Assembly: GCF_007845675.1 (NCBI RefSeq)
Contig: NZ_VOBR01000001.1
Span: 460,253-524,252, forward strand
Source: Lentzea tibetensis
Lineage (GTDB): Bacteria; Actinomycetota; Actinomycetes; Mycobacteriales; Pseudonocardiaceae
Direction of reading: 5' to 3'
DNA length: 64,000 nucleotides
The notes under the pieces were generated by a model. That model ran no database searches and was not told the origin of the DNA. It saw nothing but the letters and a program-made list of their open reading frames with translations. Positions within the stretch are counted from its first letter, which is position 1, and each line of letters opens with the position of its first letter. The translations under genes were made by a program, and so were the position numbers. Positions 37,604 to 45,513 of this stretch are shown here, one piece after another.

Positions 37604-39258
37604 CGCAGCACCGCCTCGGCGTACGCGGGGATCTCGGCAAGCCGGGCGTGGGTCGCGACGACGGGCGGACCGTCGCCGTCGAGGAACACGACCCTGTCGC
37701 ACCGGGACAGCAGCGGCGGAGAGGTGGTGACGACGACCGTGCCCAATGCGTCCTTCCGCCGCAGGGAGCGAAGTCCTCGGGCGACCGCGTCCTCCGTCAC
37801 GGCGTCGACCGCGGTGAGCGGGTCGCGGAGGACGAGCACCGGCGGTTCGGCGGCGAGCGCCCTGGCGAGTGCGACCCGCTGCCGCTGACCGCCTGACAGG
37901 TTCGCGCCGCCTTCGAGCAGCGCTTCGCCCTGGCGGGCAAGGGATTCGAGCACGTCCACGACACCGGCCGCGGCCACTGCCCGGTCGACCGCGCCGCGGT
38001 CGGCGCCCCTGCCGGTGTCGATGGCGGCATCGAGCGTGCCGCCGAGCAGGTAGGCCGCGTGCGGCTCGACCAGCACGTGCCTGCGCACGTCCACGTCATC
38101 AACCGCGATGTCGCCGAACCCCACGCTTCCCGACGACGGGGCCGCGCGACCGGCCAGCAGTGCCACGATCGCGTCCGCGGCGGCGGGATCGGTGGTGGCG
38201 ACACCGAGGACTTCGCCCGGCGCGAGGGTGAATTCGAGTCCGACAACAGGCCCGATCGCCACGTCCCGCACGGTCAGCGGTCCAAGGCCGGTCGCCCCAG
38301 ATGATCGACGGATGCGAGTCGTCAGCAGAGCGGCGACTCGCGCCGCGCCGGCACGGGAGCCGGCGATCTGCTCCACGCTGGACGCGATGCGTCGCACCGG
38401 TTCCGCGACGAAGGAGGCCATCACGACGACGGTCACGAACTCTCCGGCGGTGATGCGGCCGGAGAGCGCCATCGTGCCCGCCGCCGCGGCCGTGCCGACC
38501 AGCAGCACGCCGGTCGCGAGCTGACCGACCACTGTCACGAGGGCCGATGCGGAGGCGGTGTCGAGCATGGTGTCGAGCGACTGCCTGCTGGCGCGGCGGT
38601 ACCGCTGGACTGCCTCGGGAACACCGCCGAAGCCGCGCAGGGGGCGCAGCGCGTGGACGAGTTCGGCGGCCAGCGCCGCCGCCAGTCCGCCCGCCTGCCT
38701 GCTGTCACGGACCTTGCGCTCGACCCACGGGCCTAGCCGGTCGATCCCCAGCACGAGCAATGGCAGGACCAGCACGACGCCGAGCCCGAGCCACACGTCG
38801 ACGCGCAGCAGCACGACGACCGCGACCGCCAGTCCGGCGCAGCCCGACGCCAGGTAGGCCAGGACCCGCACGATCTCGGCGGTCGCCCTGGTGTCGGAGG
38901 TGAGGATGCTCATCAGCTCTCCCGGCCTGCGCTCGCGGCCCGCGAGCGGGTCGACGAGGACGTGGCCGACCGCGCGAACCCGCAGCTCGTGCGCCTCGCG
39001 CAGGGCGGTCGAGCTGAGCACCCACGACGCGAGGCCGCCGCCAGCCCCGAGCACGGTGAACAGGAGCAGCACCGCTGCGACCGCGATCAGGATCGCGACC
39101 GGCGGCGCGCCGTCTACGGCGTGATCGACCGCGAGGCCGATGGCCAGCGGCACCAGCGCTTCGCACGCCTGGTGAACCACGGAGGCCGCGGAGCCGGCCA
39201 CGGCAGGACGGGCTCGGCGGCGCAGCACGTCGGCTAGCAGAGCGTTCTCTGGACGCAA
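37600..39258 (-). CDS. ABC exporter half-transporter, degenerate NBD subunit
   Basis: A 552-residue TMD-NBD half-transporter. The NBD keeps a perfect signature (NLSGGQRQRVALARAL) but has lost Walker A (GVATTDPAAADA), the Q-loop glutamine (LVEPHAAYLL), the Walker B aspartate and catalytic glutamate (LVLRDPLTAVD) and the H-loop histidine (VVVTTSPPLL). These defects are exactly complementary to those of the downstream subunit. The TTG start is chosen for GAGGTG 7 bases upstream; no ATG or GTG fits better. It is transcribed from the operator-bearing divergent promoter shared with the TetR gene. Confidence 0.9.
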   Translation of the reverse strand: MRPENALLADVLRRRARPAVAGSAASVVHQACEALVPLAIGLAVDHAVDGAPPVAILIAVAAVLLLFTVLGAGGGLASWVLSSTALREAHELRVRAVGHVLVDPLAGRERRPGELMSILTSDTRATAEIVRVLAYLASGCAGLAVAVVVLLRVDVWLGLGVVLVLPLLVLGIDRLGPWVERKVRDSRQAGGLAAALAAELVHALRPLRGFGGVPEAVQRYRRASRQSLDTMLDTASASALVTVVGQLATGVLLVGTAAAAGTMALSGRITAGEFVTVVVMASFVAEPVRRIASSVEQIAGSRAGAARVAALLTTRIRRSSGATGLGPLTVRDVAIGPVVGLEFTLAPGEVLGVATTDPAAADAIVALLAGRAAPSSGSVGFGDIAVDDVDVRRHVLVEPHAAYLLGGTLDAAIDTGRGADRGAVDRAVAAAGVVDVLESLARQGEALLEGGANLSGGQRQRVALARALAAEPPVLVLRDPLTAVDAVTEDAVARGLRSLRRKDALGTVVVTTSPPLLSRCDRVVFLDGDGPPVVATHARLAEIPAYAEAVLR

Positions 39259-39301
39259 GGGGTGACACCTCAATGCCTGGACGGCACCGAGGGCCGTGGC
39301 G

Positions 39302-39336
39302 GCGTACTTACGAGTCACATTGACTCGTAAGTACGC
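39302..39336. promoter_or_regulatory. Perfect inverted repeat, probable TetR operator for the ABC exporter
   Basis: Two perfect 16-base arms (gcgtacttacgagtca and its reverse complement) separated by three bases, in the divergent promoter between the exporter genes and the TetR gene. The length and symmetry fit a TetR-family dimer or pair-of-dimers operator. Binding by the adjacent regulator would repress both directions. Confidence 0.75.
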
Positions 39337-39346
39337 TAACACATGT

Positions 39347-39361
39347 GAGACACCGTGTCTC
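39347..39361. promoter_or_regulatory. Second short palindrome before the TetR start
   Basis: gagacac-c-gtgtctc, perfect 7-base arms, 16 bases before the TetR ATG. It could be a second half-operator or a leader hairpin; the sequence is unrelated to the larger operator. Confidence 0.35.
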
Positions 39362-39376
39362 GGTAGAGTTCGCCCG

Positions 39377-39955
39377 ATGGCTACCGATGCGACTGCCAAG
39401 ATGGGCCGCCCTCGCAGCGAGCGGGCGCGGCGGGCAGTCCTGCACGCCGCGGACGACCTGCTGGTCGACGTCGGCTACGCCGCGATGACCATGAAGGGCA
39501 TCGCCGAACGCGCCGGCGTCGGCCGCCAGACCGTTTACCGGTGGTGGACGACGAAGGCCGAGATCCTCCTCGAAGCGATCATCGACGACGTCGAGGAGGA
39601 ACTCACCACGCCCGCGCTTCCGGACGCCGTCGACGACCTGCTCACCTATGTGCGCGCGCTGAGCGAGTTCCTCATGACCTCACCCGCCGGGCTGGCCTAC
39701 CGCGCACTGGTCGGCGAAGCACAGCACGATCCCGCCGTGCGGGACCTCGTGCACGCCGCGGACCTGCTGGGCGCCAGCGCACGGACCGTCCTGGACCGCG
39801 TCCGGCCAGTCGCGCCAGCCATGCCGTCGCCGAAGCTGGCCGCCGCGCAGGTCGTCGGCCCGGTGGTCTACCGGATGCTCACCGCACCGGCCGAGTTCTC
39901 CCACGAGGAACTGCGCGAGCACGTGCGACACCTGCTGACTTCCTGGTCGAGCTAG
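39377..39955 (+). CDS. TetR-family regulator of the ABC exporter
   Basis: A 192-residue protein with an N-terminal TetR helix-turn-helix (AVLHAADDLLVDVGYAAMTM, then IAERAGVGRQTVYRWWTTKA). The C-terminal ligand domain resembles the TetR_C_11/16 type, with a run ending in HLLTSWSS. The ATG at 39377 follows a weak AGAG. The gene is divergent from the two ABC exporter genes with a perfect 35-bp palindrome between them, so autorepression and exporter repression relieved by a ligand are likely. Confidence 0.9.
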   Translation: MATDATAKMGRPRSERARRAVLHAADDLLVDVGYAAMTMKGIAERAGVGRQTVYRWWTTKAEILLEAIIDDVEEELTTPALPDAVDDLLTYVRALSEFLMTSPAGLAYRALVGEAQHDPAVRDLVHAADLLGASARTVLDRVRPVAPAMPSPKLAAAQVVGPVVYRMLTAPAEFSHEELREHVRHLLTSWSS

Positions 39956-40197
39956 CAGCAGACTCGAGTACTGCAGCAACCGGATGCGGCCGACGGCGAT
40001 CACCACCGCCGACCGCGGGACCTGCCGACAGGCAGCGGCGTGGCTGACGGACGAGGAGTTCGCCGCGCTGGTCGAGGAAACCGAGAACGCGGTCGTCGCA
40101 TGGATCGGCAACGTCTGGGATGCCGGCGCGACGTCGCGCAGTCAGCCTCGTCGTCGTACCGGACATCCCCGCCTCGGCTTGAGCGCTTCGCGCGCCG

Positions 40198-40422
40198 CAG
40201 ACCAAACCCGGCGAGGTCGTGTGGGGTGACGACGCCGGGGTGACGTGCCGCCGCTGGAACTGGCAACAGTGCACCCGGACGCAGATCCCCGAGCACACGC
40301 GGACCGCGCTGTTCATGTTCGAGCGGCTGGAGCCGATGACGCTCGACCAGCTGCACGCGGCTGGCGACGACCTCGTGCGCCACCTCAACGCCGCAGACAT
40401 CCGGACAAAGCTGCTGCGATAG
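40198..40422 (+). pseudogene. B3/B4 tRNA-binding domain protein, C-terminal remnant
   Basis: An in-frame tail reads QTKPGEVVWGDDAGVTCRRW, then NWQQCTRTQIP and a helical end finishing in KLLR. This is typical of the C-terminus of B3/4 domain (PheRS beta-like) proteins. The rest of the domain is missing. The sequence upstream, near 39984-40190, is open in other frames but does not restore it, so the gene is truncated and probably frameshifted. Confidence 0.5.
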
Positions 40423-40424
40423 AA

Positions 40425-40469
40425 CCGGTTGTTCCTCAGGCGGGCAGCGCCCACCCGAGGAACAACCGG
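40425..40469 (+). terminator. Stem-loop, probable terminator
   Basis: 13-base arms (ccggttgttcctc / gaggaacaaccgg) around a 19-base loop that contains a second small GC stem. It sits right after the stop of the B3/4 remnant and faces the small peptide gene, so it may terminate both converging transcripts. Confidence 0.6.
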
Positions 40470-40524
40470 CAAAACATGAACTGCTTTCGAGATATTCGCG
40501 GACGGGGGAACCCGGAATATCGAA

Positions 40525-40647
40525 CTAGCGCAGCGGACCCGTGTGCTTGGGACCGTTGTTCACCCAGATCTGACTCGCGGCGGCGGAACCGGCATTGCTC
40601 AGGACGAGAGCGGCCGCGACGAGCAGCACTGCCATCACCTTCGACAA
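40525..40647 (-). CDS. Small secreted peptide precursor downstream of SARP regulator
   Basis: A 40-codon frame from a TTG with GGAG 9 bases upstream (alternatives GTG 40638, ATG 40635). It encodes a charged start, a hydrophobic core (MAVLLVAAALVLSNAG), an AxA-type signal peptidase site (SAAA) and a short remainder SQIWVNNGPKHTGPLR of about 16 residues. The small size, clear secretion signal and location 143 bases downstream of a SARP gene on the same strand suggest a secreted peptide. A possible TTGAAA / TCTACT promoter lies just upstream. No family is recognised. It is a prediction from composition and position only. Confidence 0.55.
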   Translation of the reverse strand: MSKVMAVLLVAAALVLSNAGSAAASQIWVNNGPKHTGPLR

Positions 40648-40789
40648 CGTGCTGAACTCCGTTCAGTAGATATCAGGTGTCGGGGATTTCAACTCGATTG
40701 GAATACCGAATCCAGGTGAGAGTAAACCCCGATCTTGTACCTACTGGCCAGAAGGGGCCAAACGGAGCTATGCCCTGAGGCCAAGAGAA

Positions 40790-43735
40790 CTAAAGAATAC
40801 GCCAGTCGCGCTCGATGACAGGCGAGCCACACCGCGTGCCGGGCATTCCAGGATCGACTTGAAGCTCCTCCAACTCGACGGAGATCCGGGCCGCGCGCTC
40901 ACGATTGAGCAGGTCGACGAAGATCGCCCGCGCCCGCTCGAACGCCTCGATAGCGCCGTCGAGCGGCGGGCGCAGCCTCAGCACGCGGCCGAGCACGTGC
41001 AGCGCGGTCGCCTCACCCAGCAAGTCGCCGGTGCGGACGCACAGCCGCAACGCGGTGCGTGCGGTCCATTTGGCTTCGCGAAAACGTTTGGCGTCGAGCT
41101 CTATCTCCGCCAGCAGTACACACGACCTTCCAGCGTCGCCGATCGAGTACAACTGAGCTTGTTTGGCGAGCGCGGCGGTCACATAATCACGCGCCTCCGC
41201 AGTTCGTTCTCGAACGAAACTCAGCGAACCGAACAGGTACAGGACTTTCGCTTCCGCGTCGGCGTCCTGCTGTTCCCGTGCGAGAGCGAGGGCTTGGCCG
41301 TAGTAGGACGCGGCCCGCGCGTAATCCATCGACCGTTGATAGGCCTCGCCTGCCCGGAAGAGGAACGCGGTTTCCAAGCCCGGCTCATCGATGCGGCGGA
41401 CGGCCGCCAGTGCGCGTTCGTGCGAGTCGATCCCCAGGGCCAGGTTGCCGGTTTCCACGAGAATTCGAGCGCCGGTGTGCAGACACCCGGCGATGCCCTT
41501 CTCATACCCCCGCCGAGCGAACCCGATGTGGGCCGCGTGTACGAAGTGCTCGGCGAGCCCGTACTGCTGGCGCTGCAGGTAGGTGAAGCCGATCGAGTGC
41601 TGGAGCACCGGAATCTCGTCCTCGTCCTGTGCCGCGAGCCCGGCGTGGAGCAGGGTCAGCGCGTCGTCAAGGCGGCCCCTGCGCACCAATGTCTGGCCCA
41701 CGAGCTGCGGTATCTGGGCGGCGTGCTTTCCATAACCCGCCTCGGCCGCGAACCGGACCACCGCGAGCACGTTGTGTCGTTCGCTCACGCACCAGCGCTG
41801 CGCCGACTCCTCGTCGGAGAACCGCAGGGCGCCGACCTTCTCGGCACCGTCCGGCGTGGGCACGCGGACCAGCGTCGAGAACACCCGCACGTCGGCGTTC
41901 TCCGCGGTGCGCAGGTAGAAGTCGACCATGCGGCGCTCGACCGCCGCCCGCTCGGCGGGATCCTCGTTCAGTGCCACCGCGAACTCGCGCAGCAGGTCGT
42001 GGAACCGGAAGCGGTCGAGCGCCCCGGACTGCTGCAGCAGGTTGGCCTCGACGAGCGCGTCCAGCGCGGCCTCGACCCGTCGCAGCGGCAGCGCGGTGAG
42101 CGCCGCCGCGACGCTGACTGTGACGTCAGGGCCTGGATGCAGTCCGATCATCCGGAACACGAACCCCACCTCGGGGTTGAGCGCCCGCAGTGACTGCGTG
42201 AACACCGCCTTGGGGCCGTACGGCCCGGCGTCGCCCAACGCGCCGAGATCCAGCAGGCTGCGATCTTCGAACTGCCGCAGGAACGCGCTCAGCAGCACGG
42301 CTGGACGAGCGGCGATGTGGTTGGCGAGCACCTTCAGCACCAGCGGCAGTCCGTCGCAGACGTTGGCTAGCTCGGTGAGCTCGCGCCGGTCACGTCTGCC
42401 GTCGCCGATGCTCTCCAGCAGCAACCGACGCGCGTCATTGGACTCGAGTGGACGGATCGGGACGCGGTGGACCGCCAGCCGTGCCGCGAGTCCGGAGAGG
42501 TGTGACCGGCTCGTCACCAGCACGACGCAGCTCGACAGCAACGGGAGCAGCGACTGGACGTGGTTCGTGTTGCGCACGTTGTCGAGCACCGCCAGCACAT
42601 CCCGGCCGGACAGCAGCGACTGGAGCCGCGCCGCGCGGTGTTCTAGGTTCGCGATCCGGTCCGGCGGAACACCGAGCGCTTGCAGGAATCCGTCGACGAC
42701 GATGCCGGCGTCCACAATGGACCCGTTGGAGAAGCCCTGCATGTCGGCGAAGAGCACGCCGCCGGGAAACCTCTCAGTGCGGGTGTGCGCCCAGTGCACG
42801 ACGAAGGCGGTCTTGCCGACACCACCGGTGCCGTCGATCAGCGCAACGCACGGCCGCACTGCTACCTCGTCCAGCGCCGCGAAGGCGGCGTCGTGGCCGA
42901 CGAAGCTCCGGACGTCGGGCGGAAGTTGGCGCGGCATCAGCACGCCGACCGGTGCGGCTGGCGGCTGGACCGGAGCGACGCCGTGTTCGGAGAGTCGCTC
43001 GTGGAACTCGCGCAGGTCTCGCGCACAGACGTCGTCGAAGTCGGACCGGAACGCCTTGTGCGCCTGGAGGAACAGCTCTGTAGCCTCGCCGGTGCGCGAC
43101 AGCCGGTGCAGTGCCTCGAGCCTGCGCTTCAGCAGCGCCGGGTGGGCGAAGAGGTCGAACGCGAAGTCGTCGAGCTCGGCCAGCACCGCGTCGCACTCCC
43201 CCAGCACCAGGTATTCACCGCACAACAGGTCGAGCGCAGGAACCTGCACGTTCACGACCGCCCGCCGCCGCCAGGCTTCTGCGAGATCGCTGCGCAGGTC
43301 ATCGAGCGGACGCTGGTGGCGCCATACGGCGAACGCGTTCCTGACCGAGTCGAGGGCCTGCTGGTGGTCACCGCGCCGAGCGAGATCACGCGCTCGTTCC
43401 AACCGGGCCTTGAACTGAAAATAGTCTATCGTTTTGCGGTCGACATCCAGGCGATAAGTGCCGTTGGCGACAATCAATTCCACCTGGTCGGGCAAGTTTT
43501 CCAGGACCTGTCGCAGGCGCGAGGAATAAAGGTGCAATGCGCCTTTGGGGTTTTTCGGAAGATCGTCGTCAGCACCCCAGACCCAGTCGACCAGCTCCGC
43601 TGACGTGGCCGCCAGACCGGGCCGCACCAGCAGTGCAGCGAGCATGGCGCGCTGCTTCAACGGCCCCCACCGCGTGTCGACCGCACCGCCGAGACATATT
43701 CCTGTCGACCCAAGAACAGTGAATCGCGCATCCAC
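40790..43735 (-). CDS. SARP-family regulator with NB-ARC and TPR domains (AfsR-like)
   Basis: A 981-residue protein. Residues 1-98 form an OmpR-type winged helix (FTVLGSTGICLGG, ATSAELVDWVWG, LHLYSSRLRQVLE). Residues 100-250 are the BTAD all-helical domain. An NB-ARC ATPase follows, with the P-loop DGTGGVGKTAF (Lys308), VLAVLDNV and LVTSRS. The C-terminal half is TPR repeats. This is the AfsR layout: SARPs activate secondary-metabolite and developmental genes by binding direct repeats upstream of -10. The GTG at 43735 has GAGGGG 8 bases upstream; longer forms from 43762 are possible. It is divergent from the GT-B-like gene, with SARP-type repeats between them. Confidence 0.92.
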   Translation of the reverse strand: MDARFTVLGSTGICLGGAVDTRWGPLKQRAMLAALLVRPGLAATSAELVDWVWGADDDLPKNPKGALHLYSSRLRQVLENLPDQVELIVANGTYRLDVDRKTIDYFQFKARLERARDLARRGDHQQALDSVRNAFAVWRHQRPLDDLRSDLAEAWRRRAVVNVQVPALDLLCGEYLVLGECDAVLAELDDFAFDLFAHPALLKRRLEALHRLSRTGEATELFLQAHKAFRSDFDDVCARDLREFHERLSEHGVAPVQPPAAPVGVLMPRQLPPDVRSFVGHDAAFAALDEVAVRPCVALIDGTGGVGKTAFVVHWAHTRTERFPGGVLFADMQGFSNGSIVDAGIVVDGFLQALGVPPDRIANLEHRAARLQSLLSGRDVLAVLDNVRNTNHVQSLLPLLSSCVVLVTSRSHLSGLAARLAVHRVPIRPLESNDARRLLLESIGDGRRDRRELTELANVCDGLPLVLKVLANHIAARPAVLLSAFLRQFEDRSLLDLGALGDAGPYGPKAVFTQSLRALNPEVGFVFRMIGLHPGPDVTVSVAAALTALPLRRVEAALDALVEANLLQQSGALDRFRFHDLLREFAVALNEDPAERAAVERRMVDFYLRTAENADVRVFSTLVRVPTPDGAEKVGALRFSDEESAQRWCVSERHNVLAVVRFAAEAGYGKHAAQIPQLVGQTLVRRGRLDDALTLLHAGLAAQDEDEIPVLQHSIGFTYLQRQQYGLAEHFVHAAHIGFARRGYEKGIAGCLHTGARILVETGNLALGIDSHERALAAVRRIDEPGLETAFLFRAGEAYQRSMDYARAASYYGQALALAREQQDADAEAKVLYLFGSLSFVRERTAEARDYVTAALAKQAQLYSIGDAGRSCVLLAEIELDAKRFREAKWTARTALRLCVRTGDLLGEATALHVLGRVLRLRPPLDGAIEAFERARAIFVDLLNRERAARISVELEELQVDPGMPGTRCGSPVIERDWRIL

Positions 43736-43817
43736 CAGCGCCACCCCTCGCACCCTTGCCAAGAAGTGTGCTCCAGATCACAGCTGAGGCGCAATCCGCT
43801 CACCCGAACGAACAACG

Positions 43818-43846
43818 TGACAGTTCGATGACAGACCGGCGACAAC
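43818..43846 (+). promoter_or_regulatory. SARP-type box: three direct repeats at 11-bp period
   Basis: TGACAGT at 43818, TGACAGA at 43829 and CGACAAC at 43840 are spaced exactly 11 bases, the hallmark of SARP binding sites. They lie between the SARP gene and the divergent GT-B-like gene, oriented toward the latter. Confidence 0.5.
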
Positions 43847-43985
43847 AGGACATGAATTGGCCAAAACCCATTGGCTCCCCCATTGGGAAACGATCGGTGA
43901 GCTGGGAGAACGCATCGGTGAAAGCCAGCTGACCGATCGAGCGGAGACGGTCTTTCTCATCACATTGGTCGATGGAGGGGCGCAG

Positions 43986-45161
43986 ATGCAGGAACGAGGA
44001 TGGTTCAGCAGTCCACTCGGGGTGGGCGGCGCGCGGCGGGTCACCGTGCCGGGTTGCCACAGGGTGCTGGTCGTCGTGCCGCACGTGGTCGCGGCCACGA
44101 GGTTGCTCGACCTGCTTCCGCTGCTCGACGGCGACCACCGGCTCCAGATCTACTTCACGCAGCCGGAACCGTGCGTCACGACAGCTGAGTTCATCAGCTC
44201 GATCGGTGGCCTAGCCGTTCCGTGGCACCAAGCGCTGCAGCACGACTTCGACCTGGTGCTGGCCGCCAGCTACCGCTGCATCGAGCTCGTGTCGGGTCCG
44301 GTTCTCGTGCTGCCGCACGGCGCGAGCACGATGAAGTCCCGGCAGCGGGTTCGCGCTGCAGGTGGCTCGGCGGCCCCCGTGCACGGGCTGGACCGGGAGC
44401 TGCTCGTGCGCGACGGCCGGGTCCGCGCGGCGGCGATCGTCTTGTCGCACGACCACGAGCTGGCGGTGTTGGCCGAGACCTGCCCCGAGGCACTGCCCGC
44501 GGCCGTTGTCGGCGGAGACATCTGCTTGGACCGGATGCGGGCGAGCCTGCCGTACCGCGAGCACTACCGCCGCGCACTCGGCGTGCGGCCGGACGAGCAG
44601 CTGGTCACGGTGAGCTCGACGTGGACCCCGGAGTCCACCTTCGCCACGTGGCCCAGCATCTACCGCGAGCTGCTCGGGATCGACGACGTCCGAGTGGCCG
44701 CGGTGCTGCACCCGAACATCTGGTCCACGCACAGCGCGTGGCAGGTGCGGTCGTGGCTGGCTGACTGCCGGGGCCTGCTGGTGATCCCTCCGGAAGAGGG
44801 CTGGCGGGCCACGATGATCGCCAGCGACGTGGTCGTCGGAGACCACGGTTCGACCACCCAGTACGCCGCCGCCGTTGGCGCGCCGACACTTCTCGCCTGC
44901 CGTCCCGACGTGCGCGAGGGCAGCCTGGCGGACGCGCTCGCCAAGGCGGTGCCACACCTGGACTGCACTCGCCCGGCCGCTGATCAGTTGGCCGCAGCGG
45001 CACGTGCACCGGAGTTCGCCCAAGCGATCAGCTCACGCCTCGACCAGGCTGGCCAGATCCTGCGCCGGACCATGTACCAGCTCATGGGACTGTCCGAGCC
45101 CGCACGAGCGGTCCCGGTGTCGCCGGTCCCCGTGCCGAGGCCGGTCGGCGATGTTCACTGA
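43986..45161 (+). CDS. GT-B-like / CDP-glycerol glycerophosphotransferase-like protein
   Basis: A 391-residue protein from an ATG with GGAGGGG about 5 bases upstream. An N-terminal Rossmann-like half (RVTVPGCHRVLVVVPHVVAA) and a C-terminal half with HPNIWSTHSAW and SDVVVGDHGSTTQYAAAVG resemble the C-terminal nucleotide-binding half of CDP-glycerol glycerophosphotransferases and other GT-B enzymes. The usual acceptor-side residues cannot be verified, so the activity is unknown. It is divergent from the SARP gene and behind SARP-type repeats, so it is probably part of that regulon. The start of another reading frame overlaps its stop by 11 bases. Confidence 0.75.
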   Translation: MQERGWFSSPLGVGGARRVTVPGCHRVLVVVPHVVAATRLLDLLPLLDGDHRLQIYFTQPEPCVTTAEFISSIGGLAVPWHQALQHDFDLVLAASYRCIELVSGPVLVLPHGASTMKSRQRVRAAGGSAAPVHGLDRELLVRDGRVRAAAIVLSHDHELAVLAETCPEALPAAVVGGDICLDRMRASLPYREHYRRALGVRPDEQLVTVSSTWTPESTFATWPSIYRELLGIDDVRVAAVLHPNIWSTHSAWQVRSWLADCRGLLVIPPEEGWRATMIASDVVVGDHGSTTQYAAAVGAPTLLACRPDVREGSLADALAKAVPHLDCTRPAADQLAAAARAPEFAQAISSRLDQAGQILRRTMYQLMGLSEPARAVPVSPVPVPRPVGDVH

Positions 45162-45513
45162 CCAGGCTTCCGGTGTCCTCAGGAGATCGGACGGGGTGCT
45201 GATCGCGCTCTGCGCGCGAGCCGAACCCCGTTGGCACTCCCTGGCGGACGTGCTGGTGGCCTCACCGGAACGGTCAACGGCACTCGCACTCGCGCGTGCC
45301 CGAGACCTGCTGCTCCGGCACGTGGGGTGCACTCTCGTCCTGATTCCAGTCGAGCGCGGCGAGCGCGGTCTGGATCCGTTCGACGGAAGGATCGACGGAG
45401 TCGCCGTAGCACGCCAGGGCGGATCGGTACTGGTCACGAGCCTGCTCGACGGTCCCGTGCCGCTCGGCGACCTCGGCCTTGAGCACGAAGACGTCCGCCA
45501 GGTGTGCGGATGA
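45151..45513 (+). CDS. Possible small coupled gene, overlapping NB-ARC gene tail to tail
   Basis: A 120-codon frame whose ATG overlaps the end of the GT-B-like gene (ATGTTCACTGA), suggesting translational coupling. It reads GVLIALCARAEPRWHSLADV, then ASPERSTALALARARDLLLR, with high third-position GC in the part that does not overlap another gene (45162-45273). The last 240 bases lie antisense to the C-terminus of the NB-ARC gene, which is clearly coding, so the real 3' end may be shorter or the frame may be fortuitous. No family recognised. Confidence 0.35.
   Translation: MFTDQASGVLRRSDGVLIALCARAEPRWHSLADVLVASPERSTALALARARDLLLRHVGCTLVLIPVERGERGLDPFDGRIDGVAVARQGGSVLVTSLLDGPVPLGDLGLEHEDVRQVCG

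Noticed and set aside
43857-45161. Longer form of the GT-B-like protein from a TTG at 43857
   Set aside because: The ATG at 43986 has a strong GGAGGGG site, and the extension would begin within the promoter repeats.
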